From Polaromonas jejuensis NBRC 106434 (lineage in GTDB: Bacteria; Pseudomonadota; Gammaproteobacteria; Burkholderiales; Burkholderiaceae_C): 64,000 bases of DNA. The notes beneath the pieces are model-generated. The model searched no databases. It was not told where the DNA came from and saw only the letters and a program-made list of their open reading frames with translations. The stretch spans positions 248,001 to 312,000 of the forward strand of contig NZ_BCYO01000003.1 in NCBI RefSeq assembly GCF_001598235.1, read 5' to 3'. The stretch's first letter is position 1; every line of letters begins with the position of its first letter. The position numbers were made by a program, and so were the translations under genes. Shown piece after piece: positions 27,725 to 35,982 of this stretch.

Positions 27725-28649
27725 GAATGCCGACACCGACGCCCGCAAACCGCCGTTGATCGAGTTCCGCCTGTGGCGCCAGTTCCTGGCCGTTGCGGAG
27801 GAGCTCCATTTCGGCCGCGCTGCCCAGCGCCTGAGCATGACCCAGCCGCCCCTGACCCAGGCCATTGCGCAGCTGGAGCGCGCGCTGGGCCTGAGGCTTT
27901 TTGATCGCACCAAGCGCAGCGTGCAACTCACCGCGGCAGGCGCGGCGCTGGTGCCCGAGGCACGCGACCTGCTGGCCCGCGCCCAGGCCTTGCCCGCGTA
28001 TGCGCGTGCCAGTGCCGACGGCGAGGCCGGGCGTCTGCGGCTGGCCTTTGTCTCCACGGTCGGATTTGATTTGCTGCCGCGCTGGGTGCTGGCCTTCCGC
28101 GAGCAGTATCCCAAGGTGCAACTGGAGCTGATTGAAGCCACCGGCGATGTGCAGCTGCAGGCCCTTGAGCGCGCTGAAATCGATGCCGGCTTCATGCTGC
28201 ATTCACCCGGCTTTGCGCCGCCGGGCCTCGTCTGCCAGCGCATCGCACGGGACCCGCTGGTGGTGGCCGTGCCCGAGCAAAGCGGGTTGGCCGGCAAAAC
28301 CACGCTCACGCTGAAGGACTTGCTGGACCAGCCCCTGGTGATTTTCCCGCGGCGCATCCTGCCGTCGTTGTACGACGCGATTTTTGCGATGTACCACGCC
28401 TCCGGCCACTTGCCGCGCGTGGCACAGGAAGCCATCCAGATGCAAACCATCGTGAACCTGGTGTCGGCGGGCCTCGGCGTGGCCTGGGTGCCCGAAAGCG
28501 TGCGGCAGTTCCAGCGGCCGGGCGTGGTGTACCGGGAGCTCAAGGCGGGCAAGGGGCAGGCGGTGCCGGGCTGTGAGACCAGCCTGGTCTGGGCCGCCGG
28601 GGCGGCCAGTCCGGCGCTGCTGCGCTTCCTGGCGTTTGCACCGGGCTGA
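27714..28649 (+). CDS. LysR-type transcriptional regulator
   Basis: The 311-residue protein has the LysR helix-turn-helix (EELHFGRAAQRLSMTQPPLT, then LFDRTKRSVQLTAAG) and a long effector domain ending in SLVWAAGAASPALLRFLAFA. The FGRAAQRLSMTQPPLTQ pattern is that of the BenM/CatM-like subgroup. Two ATGs, at 27714 and 27720, are possible. It faces ilvD. The target is not known. Confidence 0.92.
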   Translation: MHMKNADTDARKPPLIEFRLWRQFLAVAEELHFGRAAQRLSMTQPPLTQAIAQLERALGLRLFDRTKRSVQLTAAGAALVPEARDLLARAQALPAYARASADGEAGRLRLAFVSTVGFDLLPRWVLAFREQYPKVQLELIEATGDVQLQALERAEIDAGFMLHSPGFAPPGLVCQRIARDPLVVAVPEQSGLAGKTTLTLKDLLDQPLVIFPRRILPSLYDAIFAMYHASGHLPRVAQEAIQMQTIVNLVSAGLGVAWVPESVRQFQRPGVVYRELKAGKGQAVPGCETSLVWAAGAASPALLRFLAFAPG

Positions 28650-28845
28650 CAGCCTTCGACGGGAAGGATCGCAAGGTAACCATCACGGACTTGAGCTGCG
28701 GGGTTGCGAAGACACCAGCACCGGTTTTTCTCGGTACACCTCGGGCATCATGCTTTTCAGGTTGGCGATTTTTGGCAGGTCAAACCGCGCGATATACGGT
28801 GAGCGCGGGCTCAGGCAGCGCTCCGCAGAGGTTTGCTTATCGTCG

Positions 28846-29337
28846 TCATGCCACCGTGAAGTTCATGGCTACGCCGTTCATGCAATAGCGCAGGCCGGTA
28901 GGTTGGGGCCCATCGTCGAACACATGGCCCAGGTGCCCGCCGCAGCGGCGGCACAGCACCTCGGTCCGCTTCATGAACAAGCTCGTGTCGGTGTCTTCGA
29001 CCACCGCTTTGTCCATCGGCTGCCAGAAGCTGGGCCAGCCGGTGCCGCTGTCGAACTTGGTCTTCGACGAAAAGAGCGGCAGGGCGCAGCCCGCGCAGCT
29101 GAAAACGCCGGCGCGCTTTTCCTTGTCGAGCGGGCTGCTGTAGGGGCGCTCGGTTCCGGCCTTGCGCAAGACACGGTATTGTTCGGGTGTGAGAAGCTTT
29201 TGCCATTCGGCATCGGTGTGCGTCACTTCGTAGGCCCGCGCCGCGTGCGCCGGGCTGCTGCCCAGCAGGCCACGCATGCCGGCCAGAATGCCGGACAGCG
29301 CACCGAGGCGCAGCAGGGTAGTTCTTCGGCTCATCAT
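28846..29337 (-). CDS. msrB: Peptide-methionine (R)-S-oxide reductase with Tat signal
   Basis: The 163-residue protein starts with MMSRRTTLLRLGALSG, a twin-arginine signal, followed by the MsrB domain. Zinc-binding CAGC and CRRC pairs and the catalytic cysteine in GLRYCMNGVAMNF are present, as is the GTGWPSFWQP block. It reduces methionine-R-sulfoxide in proteins; the signal places it in the periplasm, unlike most cytoplasmic MsrB enzymes. AAAGGA precedes the start. The 196 bases upstream of its stop hold a short open stretch that I cannot assign. Confidence 0.93.
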   Translation of the reverse strand: MMSRRTTLLRLGALSGILAGMRGLLGSSPAHAARAYEVTHTDAEWQKLLTPEQYRVLRKAGTERPYSSPLDKEKRAGVFSCAGCALPLFSSKTKFDSGTGWPSFWQPMDKAVVEDTDTSLFMKRTEVLCRRCGGHLGHVFDDGPQPTGLRYCMNGVAMNFTVA

Positions 29338-29427
29338 GGACTTTCCTTTTGCTAAATTGCTTGCAGGTGTTCGATTGATGGGGGCGGCCCTTGGTTCCTT
29401 GCACTGCCCGGACTGGAGCGCGCCACA

Positions 29428-29877
29428 ATGACAGGCATGCACAAGATGTCCAGGCTTTGCGCTGGCCTGATGCTGGCGGGCGTGCTGGCGGCCTGCATCG
29501 GCCCGCCCGACGATTCGCGCGCGGAGGATGTCCAGCTGCAGCTGATGGGAACGTGGCTGCGCGACTATGAAGAAAACGGAATCCGGGTGCGCCGTGTGCT
29601 GGTGCTGGCGCAGGACGGCCACTTCAGCGAAATGACCAAGGCCACCCAATACGACGTGATCGTGGCCCGGCACGACCACGCCGGCGAATGGCACTTCGAC
29701 GGTACCAACCTCAAACGCCGCTACACCCTCATCGACGGCAACCAACCTTCTGCGCCCATGTTTCCGTATGTCGCCTTCGAGCTCAGATTCGAGTCACGCA
29801 ACGAGTTCATCGGCACAGACAATGTTAGACAACGCCAGGTGCGCTACCAGCGCGTGGCCGATGGCACGCTGCCTTAG
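29428..29877 (+). CDS. Putative lipoprotein of unknown function
   Basis: The 149-residue protein has a lipoprotein signal with lipobox LAAC about 25 residues in. The mature part reads like a small beta-rich domain (GTWLRDYEENGIRVRRVLVL, VARHDHAGEWHFDGTNLKRR), similar in outline to lipocalin-like or stress-response lipoproteins, but I do not recognise the family. GGAG lies about 10 bases before the ATG at 29428; ATGs at 29437 and 29446 are alternatives. Its stop overlaps the stop of the convergent gene. Confidence 0.65.
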   Translation: MTGMHKMSRLCAGLMLAGVLAACIGPPDDSRAEDVQLQLMGTWLRDYEENGIRVRRVLVLAQDGHFSEMTKATQYDVIVARHDHAGEWHFDGTNLKRRYTLIDGNQPSAPMFPYVAFELRFESRNEFIGTDNVRQRQVRYQRVADGTLP

Positions 29878-30911
29878 GCGCCGGTCCTGATCACCGAAAT
29901 AAACTCCGTCCCGCTTTCCGGCAGCCAAACCTCCCCAGGGCGGCCCAGTATCTGGCGGATGCTGGCGGCGGGACGCGGCAGGGTGAGCACCTCGAACTTC
30001 TCGCCGCCCGGGTCGAAGCGCAGCATGGCGTTGTGGCTCCACTCCGAGGCCCAGACGATGTCTTTGTCGTCCACGTACACGGCGTACACGTGCGGCTCGG
30101 CGCCTGGCGCTTTCCAGCTGCGCCAGCTGTTGGCGCCCGTGCCCAGCGCCGGGTCATGCATGGAGAGGTTGCCACTGTTCCATTCGGATACCCAGAGGCG
30201 GCCGCGGCTGTCGGACCAGACGCGGCGCGCGCCCTGGCGCGGCGTGGGCGGCTCGACGATGCGCGACGCGCCGGTCTTGCGGTCTAACTGCGCAATGAAG
30301 GAGCCGGCCAGCGAGCACCACCACACGTCGCCCCTGGGCGTGGCGCACATGCCGTAGGGTCCGTGCCCGCGCGGCGACTCTTTCACGCTGACCACGCCGT
30401 TGCGCACGGCCACTTTGCCGACGTAGCCGCTTTGCCCGGTAAACCACAGGTCGCCGTCGCCATCAAAGGCGCAGGTGTTGAGGTTGGCGTTGGGCGTGCC
30501 GGCGGGCAGGGGAAAGAGCTTGACCGTGCGCGCCGGCCAGCTCACGCGCGCGATGGCGTTTTGCCCGCCGTCGGTCAGCCAGGCCGCGCCGTCGGGCCCG
30601 GCAATGACGCCGTGCGGCGACGAGCCGCTGCCTAAAGCAATCAGTTCCGACTTGCCCGTGCGCGGGTCAAACCAGCCCAGGTGCCCGCTGCGCTGCGCAG
30701 AGAACCACACCCCGCCATCGGGCGCGGGCGCCAGGTCGTGAATGCCTGCGGTGCGCGGCGTGTTGAGCGGCCAGGATTGCAAGTGGGCGGAGTTGAGCAC
30801 CTGCGCGCGCCCGGCGCCGGGCCAGAGCAGGGCGGCGGACAGCGCGCCCAGCGTTGTGCGGCGGGTGGGTTGGGTGAGGTGGAACGGGTGAGCGTTTATC
30901 GGCAAGGTCAT
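29874..30911 (-). CDS. Vgb-type beta-propeller protein (streptogramin lyase-like), exported
   Basis: The 345-residue protein has a Tat-like signal (TRRTTLGALSAALLWPGAGR) followed by repeating propeller blades: DGGVWFSAQRSGHLGWFDP, DGDLWFTGQSGYVGK, RGDVWWCSLAGSFIAQLD, RGRLWVSEWNSGNLSMHDP, KDIVWASEWSHNAMLRFDP. This is the virginiamycin B lyase fold. Most such proteins in Proteobacteria are not antibiotic-resistance enzymes, so the true substrate is unknown. AGGAG is correctly spaced for the ATG at 30911 rather than the one at 30917. Confidence 0.82.
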   Translation of the reverse strand: MTLPINAHPFHLTQPTRRTTLGALSAALLWPGAGRAQVLNSAHLQSWPLNTPRTAGIHDLAPAPDGGVWFSAQRSGHLGWFDPRTGKSELIALGSGSSPHGVIAGPDGAAWLTDGGQNAIARVSWPARTVKLFPLPAGTPNANLNTCAFDGDGDLWFTGQSGYVGKVAVRNGVVSVKESPRGHGPYGMCATPRGDVWWCSLAGSFIAQLDRKTGASRIVEPPTPRQGARRVWSDSRGRLWVSEWNSGNLSMHDPALGTGANSWRSWKAPGAEPHVYAVYVDDKDIVWASEWSHNAMLRFDPGGEKFEVLTLPRPAASIRQILGRPGEVWLPESGTEFISVIRTGA

Positions 30912-31090
30912 GGCCATAGCTCCTGCGCATATACGGCTGGATCATTCTGGCGGCAATGCGTGACGGCCTGCAAGGACGTACGCGCTTGCCGCGTTGCCAC
31001 AAGGGGAAATGAAGGGATATGAGGGAGAAATAGCGCGGCCCCGCTGCTCCATGACGGCCAGGGCCCCCTCAGCCGGGTTTTATCGGGCGC

Positions 31091-31750
31091 TCATTTCCAG
31101 GCAAAGGCCGGCTGCTCGAAATGCGCCACGCGGGTGGGCCGGCCCTCGATGCAGACCTCACGAAACTGGTAGAGGATGGCTGCCGTCGGCGCCGCGATCC
31201 AGTGGTCGCCGACGGGCATGCGCAGCACGGGGTGTGCGCCGTGCCCTTCATGCGCCAGCATGGGTGCGTCGGCGCGCAGGAACTCGGCGACAGGGATGCG
31301 GTGAATGCTGGCCACCTCGGCCGGGTTGGGCCGGATGTGCTGCGCCGCGCCGGCCCAGACGACGACCGGGGTGATGACGAAACCCGAGCGGGTGACGAAA
31401 TCATCGAGCCGGCCCAGGATGGCGCTGGCATCGAGTTCCAGGTGCACCTCTTCGGCCAGCTCGCGCAGGGCGGCGCGCTCCGCCGTTTCGCCGGCATCGA
31501 TGCGCCCTCCGGGCAGCGCCCACTGCCCCGCATGCTTGCGCAGCTGGCCGGAGCGCCGCGTCAGCAGCAGGGCCGCTTGCGTGCTCCACGCCGCATGCTG
31601 CGGGAAACCCGGCAGTTCGGCGCCATGGCCTTCGTCGGTAATGACCACGGCCACCGCCGCCGCATGTTGCTGATCGCGCTCGGCCGCCTGCAGGGTGAAG
31701 GCGCGCAGCTTGTCCTGGATGAGCGTTCTGAGGTATTGGTCTCGCTGCAT
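31091..31750 (-). CDS. Nudix hydrolase, CoA-pyrophosphatase-like
   Basis: The 219-residue protein has a Nudix box, GRIDAGETAERAALRELAEE, in which the usual final Gly is His (EEVHL rather than EEVGL). The preceding LLTRRSGQLRKHAGQWALPG matches the LLTxR...LxxHxGQ...PGG motif of NudL/CoA diphosphatases. It probably cleaves CoA or a related nucleotide diphosphate. It starts 18 bases after the GlcG-type gene and ends a three-gene minus-strand run with the MBL-fold gene. Confidence 0.87.
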   Translation of the reverse strand: MQRDQYLRTLIQDKLRAFTLQAAERDQQHAAAVAVVITDEGHGAELPGFPQHAAWSTQAALLLTRRSGQLRKHAGQWALPGGRIDAGETAERAALRELAEEVHLELDASAILGRLDDFVTRSGFVITPVVVWAGAAQHIRPNPAEVASIHRIPVAEFLRADAPMLAHEGHGAHPVLRMPVGDHWIAAPTAAILYQFREVCIEGRPTRVAHFEQPAFAWK

Positions 31751-31768
31751 GAGAAAGCGTATGGCGGC

Positions 31769-32257
31769 TCAGCCCCCCAGCCCCTTGGCAATCTTGTCGA
31801 TGCCGGCCTGGGCACAGGCTGCGTCCTTGTCACCCCCCGGGGCGCCGGAGATGCCGACGGAGCCCACCAGTTCCTTGCCCGCGAAGATCGGCAGGCCGCC
31901 TTCGAGGGTGGTGATGCGGTCCAGCAGCAGGAAGCCGGACAGGCCGGGCTGGGGGCGCTTGCCCATGTCCACGGACGGCGCACGCGTGGTGAATGCCGTG
32001 TAGGCCTTGCGCATGCTGTTCTCGACGGTGTGCGGATTGACCCCGTCGTCGCTCAGCACCACGGCGGTGCGCGCATGGCGGTTCAGCACCGTCACGGTCA
32101 CCTTGTAGCCGTCGGCGCGGCAGCGCTCCAGGCCGGTCGTGGCCAACTCCATCGCCGCGTTCAGCGAAATGCTGCGTTCGCTGACCAGGCTTTGTGCGCC
32201 GGCCAGGCCGCACGCCAGGGCGGCAGCCAAAATCATGCTCATTTTCATTTTTGTCAT
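31769..32257 (-). CDS. GlcG/HbpS-like heme-degrading domain protein (DUF336), exported
   Basis: The 162-residue protein has a signal peptide (MTKMKMSMILAAALACGLAG) and the GlcG/DUF336 fold: AYTAFTTRAPS, GGLPIFAGKELVGSVGISG and the C-terminal DAACAQAGIDKI. Family members bind heme or cobalamin-like ligands or accompany redox enzymes; the exact role is unknown. GGAGA precedes the ATG at 32257. It lies 47 bases downstream of the glyoxalase II-like gene. Confidence 0.87.
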   Translation of the reverse strand: MTKMKMSMILAAALACGLAGAQSLVSERSISLNAAMELATTGLERCRADGYKVTVTVLNRHARTAVVLSDDGVNPHTVENSMRKAYTAFTTRAPSVDMGKRPQPGLSGFLLLDRITTLEGGLPIFAGKELVGSVGISGAPGGDKDAACAQAGIDKIAKGLGG

Positions 32258-32304
32258 GAGAGTCTCCGGTGGGTTGAAAAAATACAGAATGGCTTGTGCG
32301 GCAT

Positions 32305-33096
32305 TCACCACTGGTTGCGCAGTTCCCGCAGCTTGATGAACACCGTCTTGGCATCGGGTTCGTCAGGCAGGTCGGGAAAGCTTTCGCGCAGCCTGGCGAT
32401 CACGCTGGGGCTGGTCAGGCGGAAGAAGGTGTTGAATTGTTTTTCTTGCCGCAGTGTGGTGACGACCGATTTCGCGGGGTCGTGGTCGGCCACGGTGGGC
32501 AGCAGGGCTTTCGCGGCGGCGTTGTCCGGCTCACGCGCCAGGGTGAATCGGAGGTTGTTCTCGATGTAGTCGTGGCCGGGATAGACCCGGGTGTTGTCGG
32601 GCAGCCTGGCCAGTTGCTCCACGAAGGTCGCATACAGCGCGCTCACGTCGCCGCCGTTGTGCACATTGCCGGCGCCCGCGTTGAAGAGCGTGTCGCCCGA
32701 AAACAGCGCCGGCTGGTCGGTATGCGAGCGCAGGCAGATGTGGCACATCGTATGGCCGGGCGTGTCCATGCATTCAAGCTCGACGGTCTTGCCGACCTTG
32801 ATCACGTCGCCGGCTTTCACGCCCCGGTCCACCCGGGCAATGCGCCCGCCGGCCTTGTGGTGGGCGATCAGCTTGGCGCCGGTGGCCGCGATCACGGCCT
32901 CGTTGCCGCCGGTGTGGTCGTAGTGCTCGTGGGTGTTGAGGACCTGGGTGATCTGCCAGCCCTTGACCCTGGCGGTGGCCAGCGTCTTTTCATGGTCCAG
33001 CGGGTCGATGGCGAGCGCTTCGCCGGTTTCGGGGCAGGCGATCAGGTAATTGAAGTTGCGGTAGGCGTTACCGGTCCAGATGCGTTCGACGATCAT
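32305..33096 (-). CDS. gloB: Metallo-beta-lactamase-fold hydrolase, hydroxyacylglutathione hydrolase-like
   Basis: The 263-residue protein carries the binuclear metal motif THEHYDHTGGNE, a later DTPGHTMCHICL histidine, FSGDTLFNAG and YPGHDYIENN. The C-terminal region (NTFFRLTSPSVIARLRESF) matches glyoxalase II, which hydrolyses S-lactoylglutathione. The Thr-His-Glu-His variant (E for A or T at the third place) is seen in many members. TGGAG lies upstream of the ATG. Confidence 0.88.
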   Translation of the reverse strand: MIVERIWTGNAYRNFNYLIACPETGEALAIDPLDHEKTLATARVKGWQITQVLNTHEHYDHTGGNEAVIAATGAKLIAHHKAGGRIARVDRGVKAGDVIKVGKTVELECMDTPGHTMCHICLRSHTDQPALFSGDTLFNAGAGNVHNGGDVSALYATFVEQLARLPDNTRVYPGHDYIENNLRFTLAREPDNAAAKALLPTVADHDPAKSVVTTLRQEKQFNTFFRLTSPSVIARLRESFPDLPDEPDAKTVFIKLRELRNQW

Positions 33097-33295
33097 CGCG
33101 GGCTCCAGGGGCTTGCTGACGGTGAGAGGACCATTGTAGGACGCGTGTTCGAAGTGGATCCGCGGTTGTGAATCGGCCCTATGCCTGCGCTTTCAGCAAG
33201 CACTAGGCTTCGCACGCAACGCAGCATCACATCATTTTTCCTGTCACCTTTCCCGGCCTGCTTGCATCCAATGGACAGCAACAGGAGAAACCGCG

Positions 33296-33691
33296 ATGTT
33301 CATCAGGCTCAGACAAGCCGAGCGGCCTCAGCGCCCGCCTCTCGTTGAGCTGAGTGATGACGTGGATCTGCTCAGGCGGACCGGCGCAAATGATTCCAGT
33401 GCTTTCGAGCGCATCAAGCGGCGCCACAACCGCCTGCCGTTTCGCCGCGTGCGCGGCGTCGTGGCAGGCGATGCCGAAGCCCAGGATGTGGTGCAGGAAA
33501 CCTATTGGTGGGCCTTTGGCGCCCGGCCGTCGTTTCGCGGTGATGCCGGCCCGGGAACCTGGCTGGCCCGCAGGCGCGATGCGCAAGCCCATGCGCCGCC
33601 CACCTTTGTATTTGCCGGGGCATGCTGCGACGCGGTGGTAGGTCAGGTGTTTGCTGAATTGCCGGTGCGAGGGCTGTTCCGGCCGCCTTGA
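33296..33691 (+). pseudogene. ECF sigma-70 factor with an internal deletion removing region 4
   Basis: Residues 20-93 of this 131-codon frame are a good sigma-70 region 2 (AFERIKRRHNRLPFR, GDAEAQDVVQETYWWAFGA, FRGDAGPGTWLAR). They pass directly, at about residue 95-103, into FVFAGACCDAVVGQVFAEL, which matches the extreme C-terminus of ECF factors of this group. The linker and the -35-binding region 4 (normally about 70-80 residues) are missing while the frame stays open. It has a strong AGGAG ribosome binding site, so a short protein could still be made. It is probably non-functional as a sigma factor. Confidence 0.72.
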
Positions 33692-33773
33692 TCTCAGCGT
33701 CATCGCATGCTCTCACGGCCTGCCAGCCGGACCAATCCCCTTGAAATCTGATGCAAAAACAAGGAGAAACCTC

Positions 33774-35063
33774 ATGAAAGCTGAACATCCTCATCCCGCC
33801 GAGTTGCAGGGACTTGCTGCGCGCCGCCGGCTCGCGGCAAGTCCCCTGCGGTTCATGCTGATCGCGGGTACCGTGGGCGCCGCCGCGGCGGTGCTGGGTG
33901 CCTGTGGCGGCGGTGGTTCGGACAATGCGGCCACAGGCACCGCAAGCGCTGCGGAGCAGGCCGCCCTGGTTGCGCAGGGTCAGCAGATTTTCCGTTTCGA
34001 CACCTTTGGCGACGAGGCGCAATGGACCGATACCCTGAGAATGCACGAGGTCATCAGTGCCGCGGTCGATCCCGTCACGGCGCTCTCCGTGGGACTCAAG
34101 GTCGACGCCGAGGCGCTGCCTGCGGCGGTGGTGGCCGGTATCCAGAACGGAACGGTCGACCTCAAGAGTCCGGCCACGACCGTGGCCTTGCTCAAGCTGA
34201 ACGCGGTCGTTGGGGTCAAGGGCACGGTAGGGACCGTCAACGGTGTCGACAAGCTGACCCATGTCGGCATCACCTGTGCCCTGTGCCATTCGACGGTTGA
34301 CAACTCCTTCGCGGCGGGCATCGGCAAGCGGCTTGATGGCTGGCCCAACCGGGACCTCAACCCCGGCGCCATCATTGCGCTGTCGCCGGCGCTGACGCCG
34401 GCGCAGAAGCTGGTCTACAACGCTTGGGGCAAGGGCAAATTCGATCCCCGCTTCAATGTGGACGGCCTCAGCAAACCGGTGGTCATTCCGCCGGCTTACG
34501 GCCTGAACGGCATCCATCGCATCACCTTTACCGGTGACGGGGATGAGATTGCCTACTGGAATCGCTATGTGTCGGTGGTGGAAATGGGCGGGCAGGGCAG
34601 CATGACGGAGCCTCGCCTCAACCTGAGCGTGACCCATGGCACGGTCGATCTGGTCAGCAGCAAGCTTCCCGCCTTGCAGGCCTATCAGCTGAGCCTCGCG
34701 GCACCGCCCGCTCCGGCCGGCAGCTTTGACGCCGTCGCCGCGGCGCGGGGGCAACTGGTTTTTGAAAGCGGGGGCAAATGTGCGAGCTGCCATAGCGGAG
34801 CAACGTTCACCGACGCCAACTCCCGGCTGCACCCACCGGGGGACTCGATGGCGGAGCCCGAAACCCCGAGCTACGCGTCGCGCTCGGCCACCAAGCAATA
34901 CCGCACCTCCCCGTTGCGGGGCGTCTGGCAGCACGCGCCTTATTTTCACGATGGGTCTGCGGCCACCCTGGGTGACGTGGCGCAAACCTACAACACGAAG
35001 CTGCAGCTTGGTTTGACGGCCCAGGAAGTGGCCGACCTGGCCGAGTACCTGAAATCCCTGTGA
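33774..35063 (+). CDS. Di-heme cytochrome c lipoprotein, cytochrome c peroxidase/MauG-like
   Basis: The 429-residue protein has a hydrophobic signal with lipobox LGAC (Cys44) followed by a Gly/Ser-rich linker. It has two haem c sites, CALCH at residues 168-172 and CASCH at 336-340. The PLRGVWQHAPYFHDGSAATL segment is the C-terminal hallmark of the di-heme peroxidase/MauG superfamily. AAGGAG lies upstream of the ATG at 33774. It follows a broken ECF sigma gene by 82 bases, an arrangement suggesting that the sigma factor once controlled it. The electron donor and substrate are unknown. Confidence 0.88.
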   Translation: MKAEHPHPAELQGLAARRRLAASPLRFMLIAGTVGAAAAVLGACGGGGSDNAATGTASAAEQAALVAQGQQIFRFDTFGDEAQWTDTLRMHEVISAAVDPVTALSVGLKVDAEALPAAVVAGIQNGTVDLKSPATTVALLKLNAVVGVKGTVGTVNGVDKLTHVGITCALCHSTVDNSFAAGIGKRLDGWPNRDLNPGAIIALSPALTPAQKLVYNAWGKGKFDPRFNVDGLSKPVVIPPAYGLNGIHRITFTGDGDEIAYWNRYVSVVEMGGQGSMTEPRLNLSVTHGTVDLVSSKLPALQAYQLSLAAPPAPAGSFDAVAAARGQLVFESGGKCASCHSGATFTDANSRLHPPGDSMAEPETPSYASRSATKQYRTSPLRGVWQHAPYFHDGSAATLGDVAQTYNTKLQLGLTAQEVADLAEYLKSL

Positions 35064-35143
35064 ACCACGGCTTGCCGCTGCCCGGCCGTGAGCGCCAAGT
35101 CGCCATGGTCCGGTGCGGTTATTCGTGAGGGCCCTCATTGGCC

Positions 35144-35285
35144 TGGCGGCCTTTGGCCAGTTCTTTTTTTCTGGCCACGTGCGGCATGAGGTCCTTCACG
35201 GGGCCGGGTCCCTGGTCGCGCCGGGACATTGGATGGAGACATCCTGTTTTTTTTTTGGGGGGGGATGGGCGGGCGGCGAAGTCGC
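35144..35285 (+). pseudogene. Decayed fragment of lgt (prolipoprotein diacylglyceryl transferase)
   Basis: Translated with one frameshift in a T-run, this stretch reads GLAAFGQFFF, then FFLATCGMRSFTGPGPWSRR and DI. It aligns with [19 protein letters not shown] and [13 protein letters not shown] of the intact lgt at 56582. The DNA also aligns, with shared blocks TTTCTGGCCAC, GGGCCGGG and CCTGGTCGCGCC. A T10G8 homopolymer run follows and similarity ends near GGGCGGGCGGC. No other part of lgt is present. Confidence 0.78.
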
Positions 35286-35292
35286 GCTGCAT

Positions 35293-35946
35293 TCAGATCG
35301 TTCTGCGGCGCTTTTCCTCGCGTTGCTGCTCGATCAGACGGATGGTTGTCGCGACCCCGGCCATGTTCGGGTTCACCCTGAGCGCACGTTCGAGGTAGGG
35401 CTGGGCGCGGTCGGGGTCACCCAGGGCCAGGTAGATCTGTCCGTAGCCCGAGAGCGCCCCGAAGTGCTTGCTGTTGCGTTTGAGGACTTCGTCGCAGTCT
35501 TTCATCGACAGCTCGTACTGGCCGAGCAGGTAGTAAATGGTGGCGCGCTTGTTCCAGCCTTCGGCAAAGGCCGGCTTTTTGCGGATGATTTCGGAAAACG
35601 TGGCCAAAGCCTCGGTCAGCTCCGACGCCGCCATCTGCTGGACGCCGCGCAGGAACAAGGCATCGATTGCGCGGTCGCCGGAGCGGCTCCAGATCTGCCA
35701 CAGCGCGGCTTCGGCGAGCTGGCGTACCGGCGCGTCATCGTCCCGCAGGTGGGCGACCAGCCGGTCGGCATCCATCATGGCGCCGATTTCGCTCAGGCGC
35801 ACGACGGCGGCGCGCCGCACGGCGGGATCAGGGTTCTCGATCGCCTTGAGCGCCTGCTGCCGCGTCGACGGCGGGCTGGCCGCAGGCAGCGGCTGCGCAG
35901 CCGTGATGGTGGCCAGCACGATGCAAAGGATGAGTGCACGCAACAT
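35293..35946 (-). CDS. Exported HEAT/TPR repeat protein
   Basis: The 217-residue protein has a signal peptide (MLRALILCIVLATITAAQPL). HEAT-like segments follow (ENPDPAVRRAAVVRLSEIG, HLRDDDAPVRQLAEAALWQI), then TPR motifs (GWNKRATIYYLLGQYELSMK, GALSGYGQIYLALGDPDRAQ). It is probably a periplasmic protein-interaction scaffold. The function is unknown and no partner is obvious; aroG upstream is on the same strand. Confidence 0.8.
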   Translation of the reverse strand: MLRALILCIVLATITAAQPLPAASPPSTRQQALKAIENPDPAVRRAAVVRLSEIGAMMDADRLVAHLRDDDAPVRQLAEAALWQIWSRSGDRAIDALFLRGVQQMAASELTEALATFSEIIRKKPAFAEGWNKRATIYYLLGQYELSMKDCDEVLKRNSKHFGALSGYGQIYLALGDPDRAQPYLERALRVNPNMAGVATTIRLIEQQREEKRRRTI

Positions 35947-35982
35947 GAACCCATCCTACGCGCCGTGGGCCGCGCCGGCAAA

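Noticed and set aside
26000..27904. 634-codon frame on the plus strand over ilvD
   Set aside because: It runs through ilvD on the opposite strand and into the LysR gene. It has a His/Gly-rich composition typical of a shadow frame.
28690..28810. Minus-strand open stretch reading FDLPKIANLKSMMPEVYREK
   Set aside because: It looks protein-like, but has no start and I cannot assign it; a relic is possible but unsupported.
33414..35138. Long minus-strand frame over the di-heme cytochrome gene
   Set aside because: Two CxxCH motifs and a lipobox on the plus strand show which strand is coding.
35138..35171. Terminator-like GC hairpin with a T-run after the di-heme gene
   Set aside because: The stem and T-run are explained by the decayed lgt fragment (the FFF-LAT coding region), so a terminator role is not supported.
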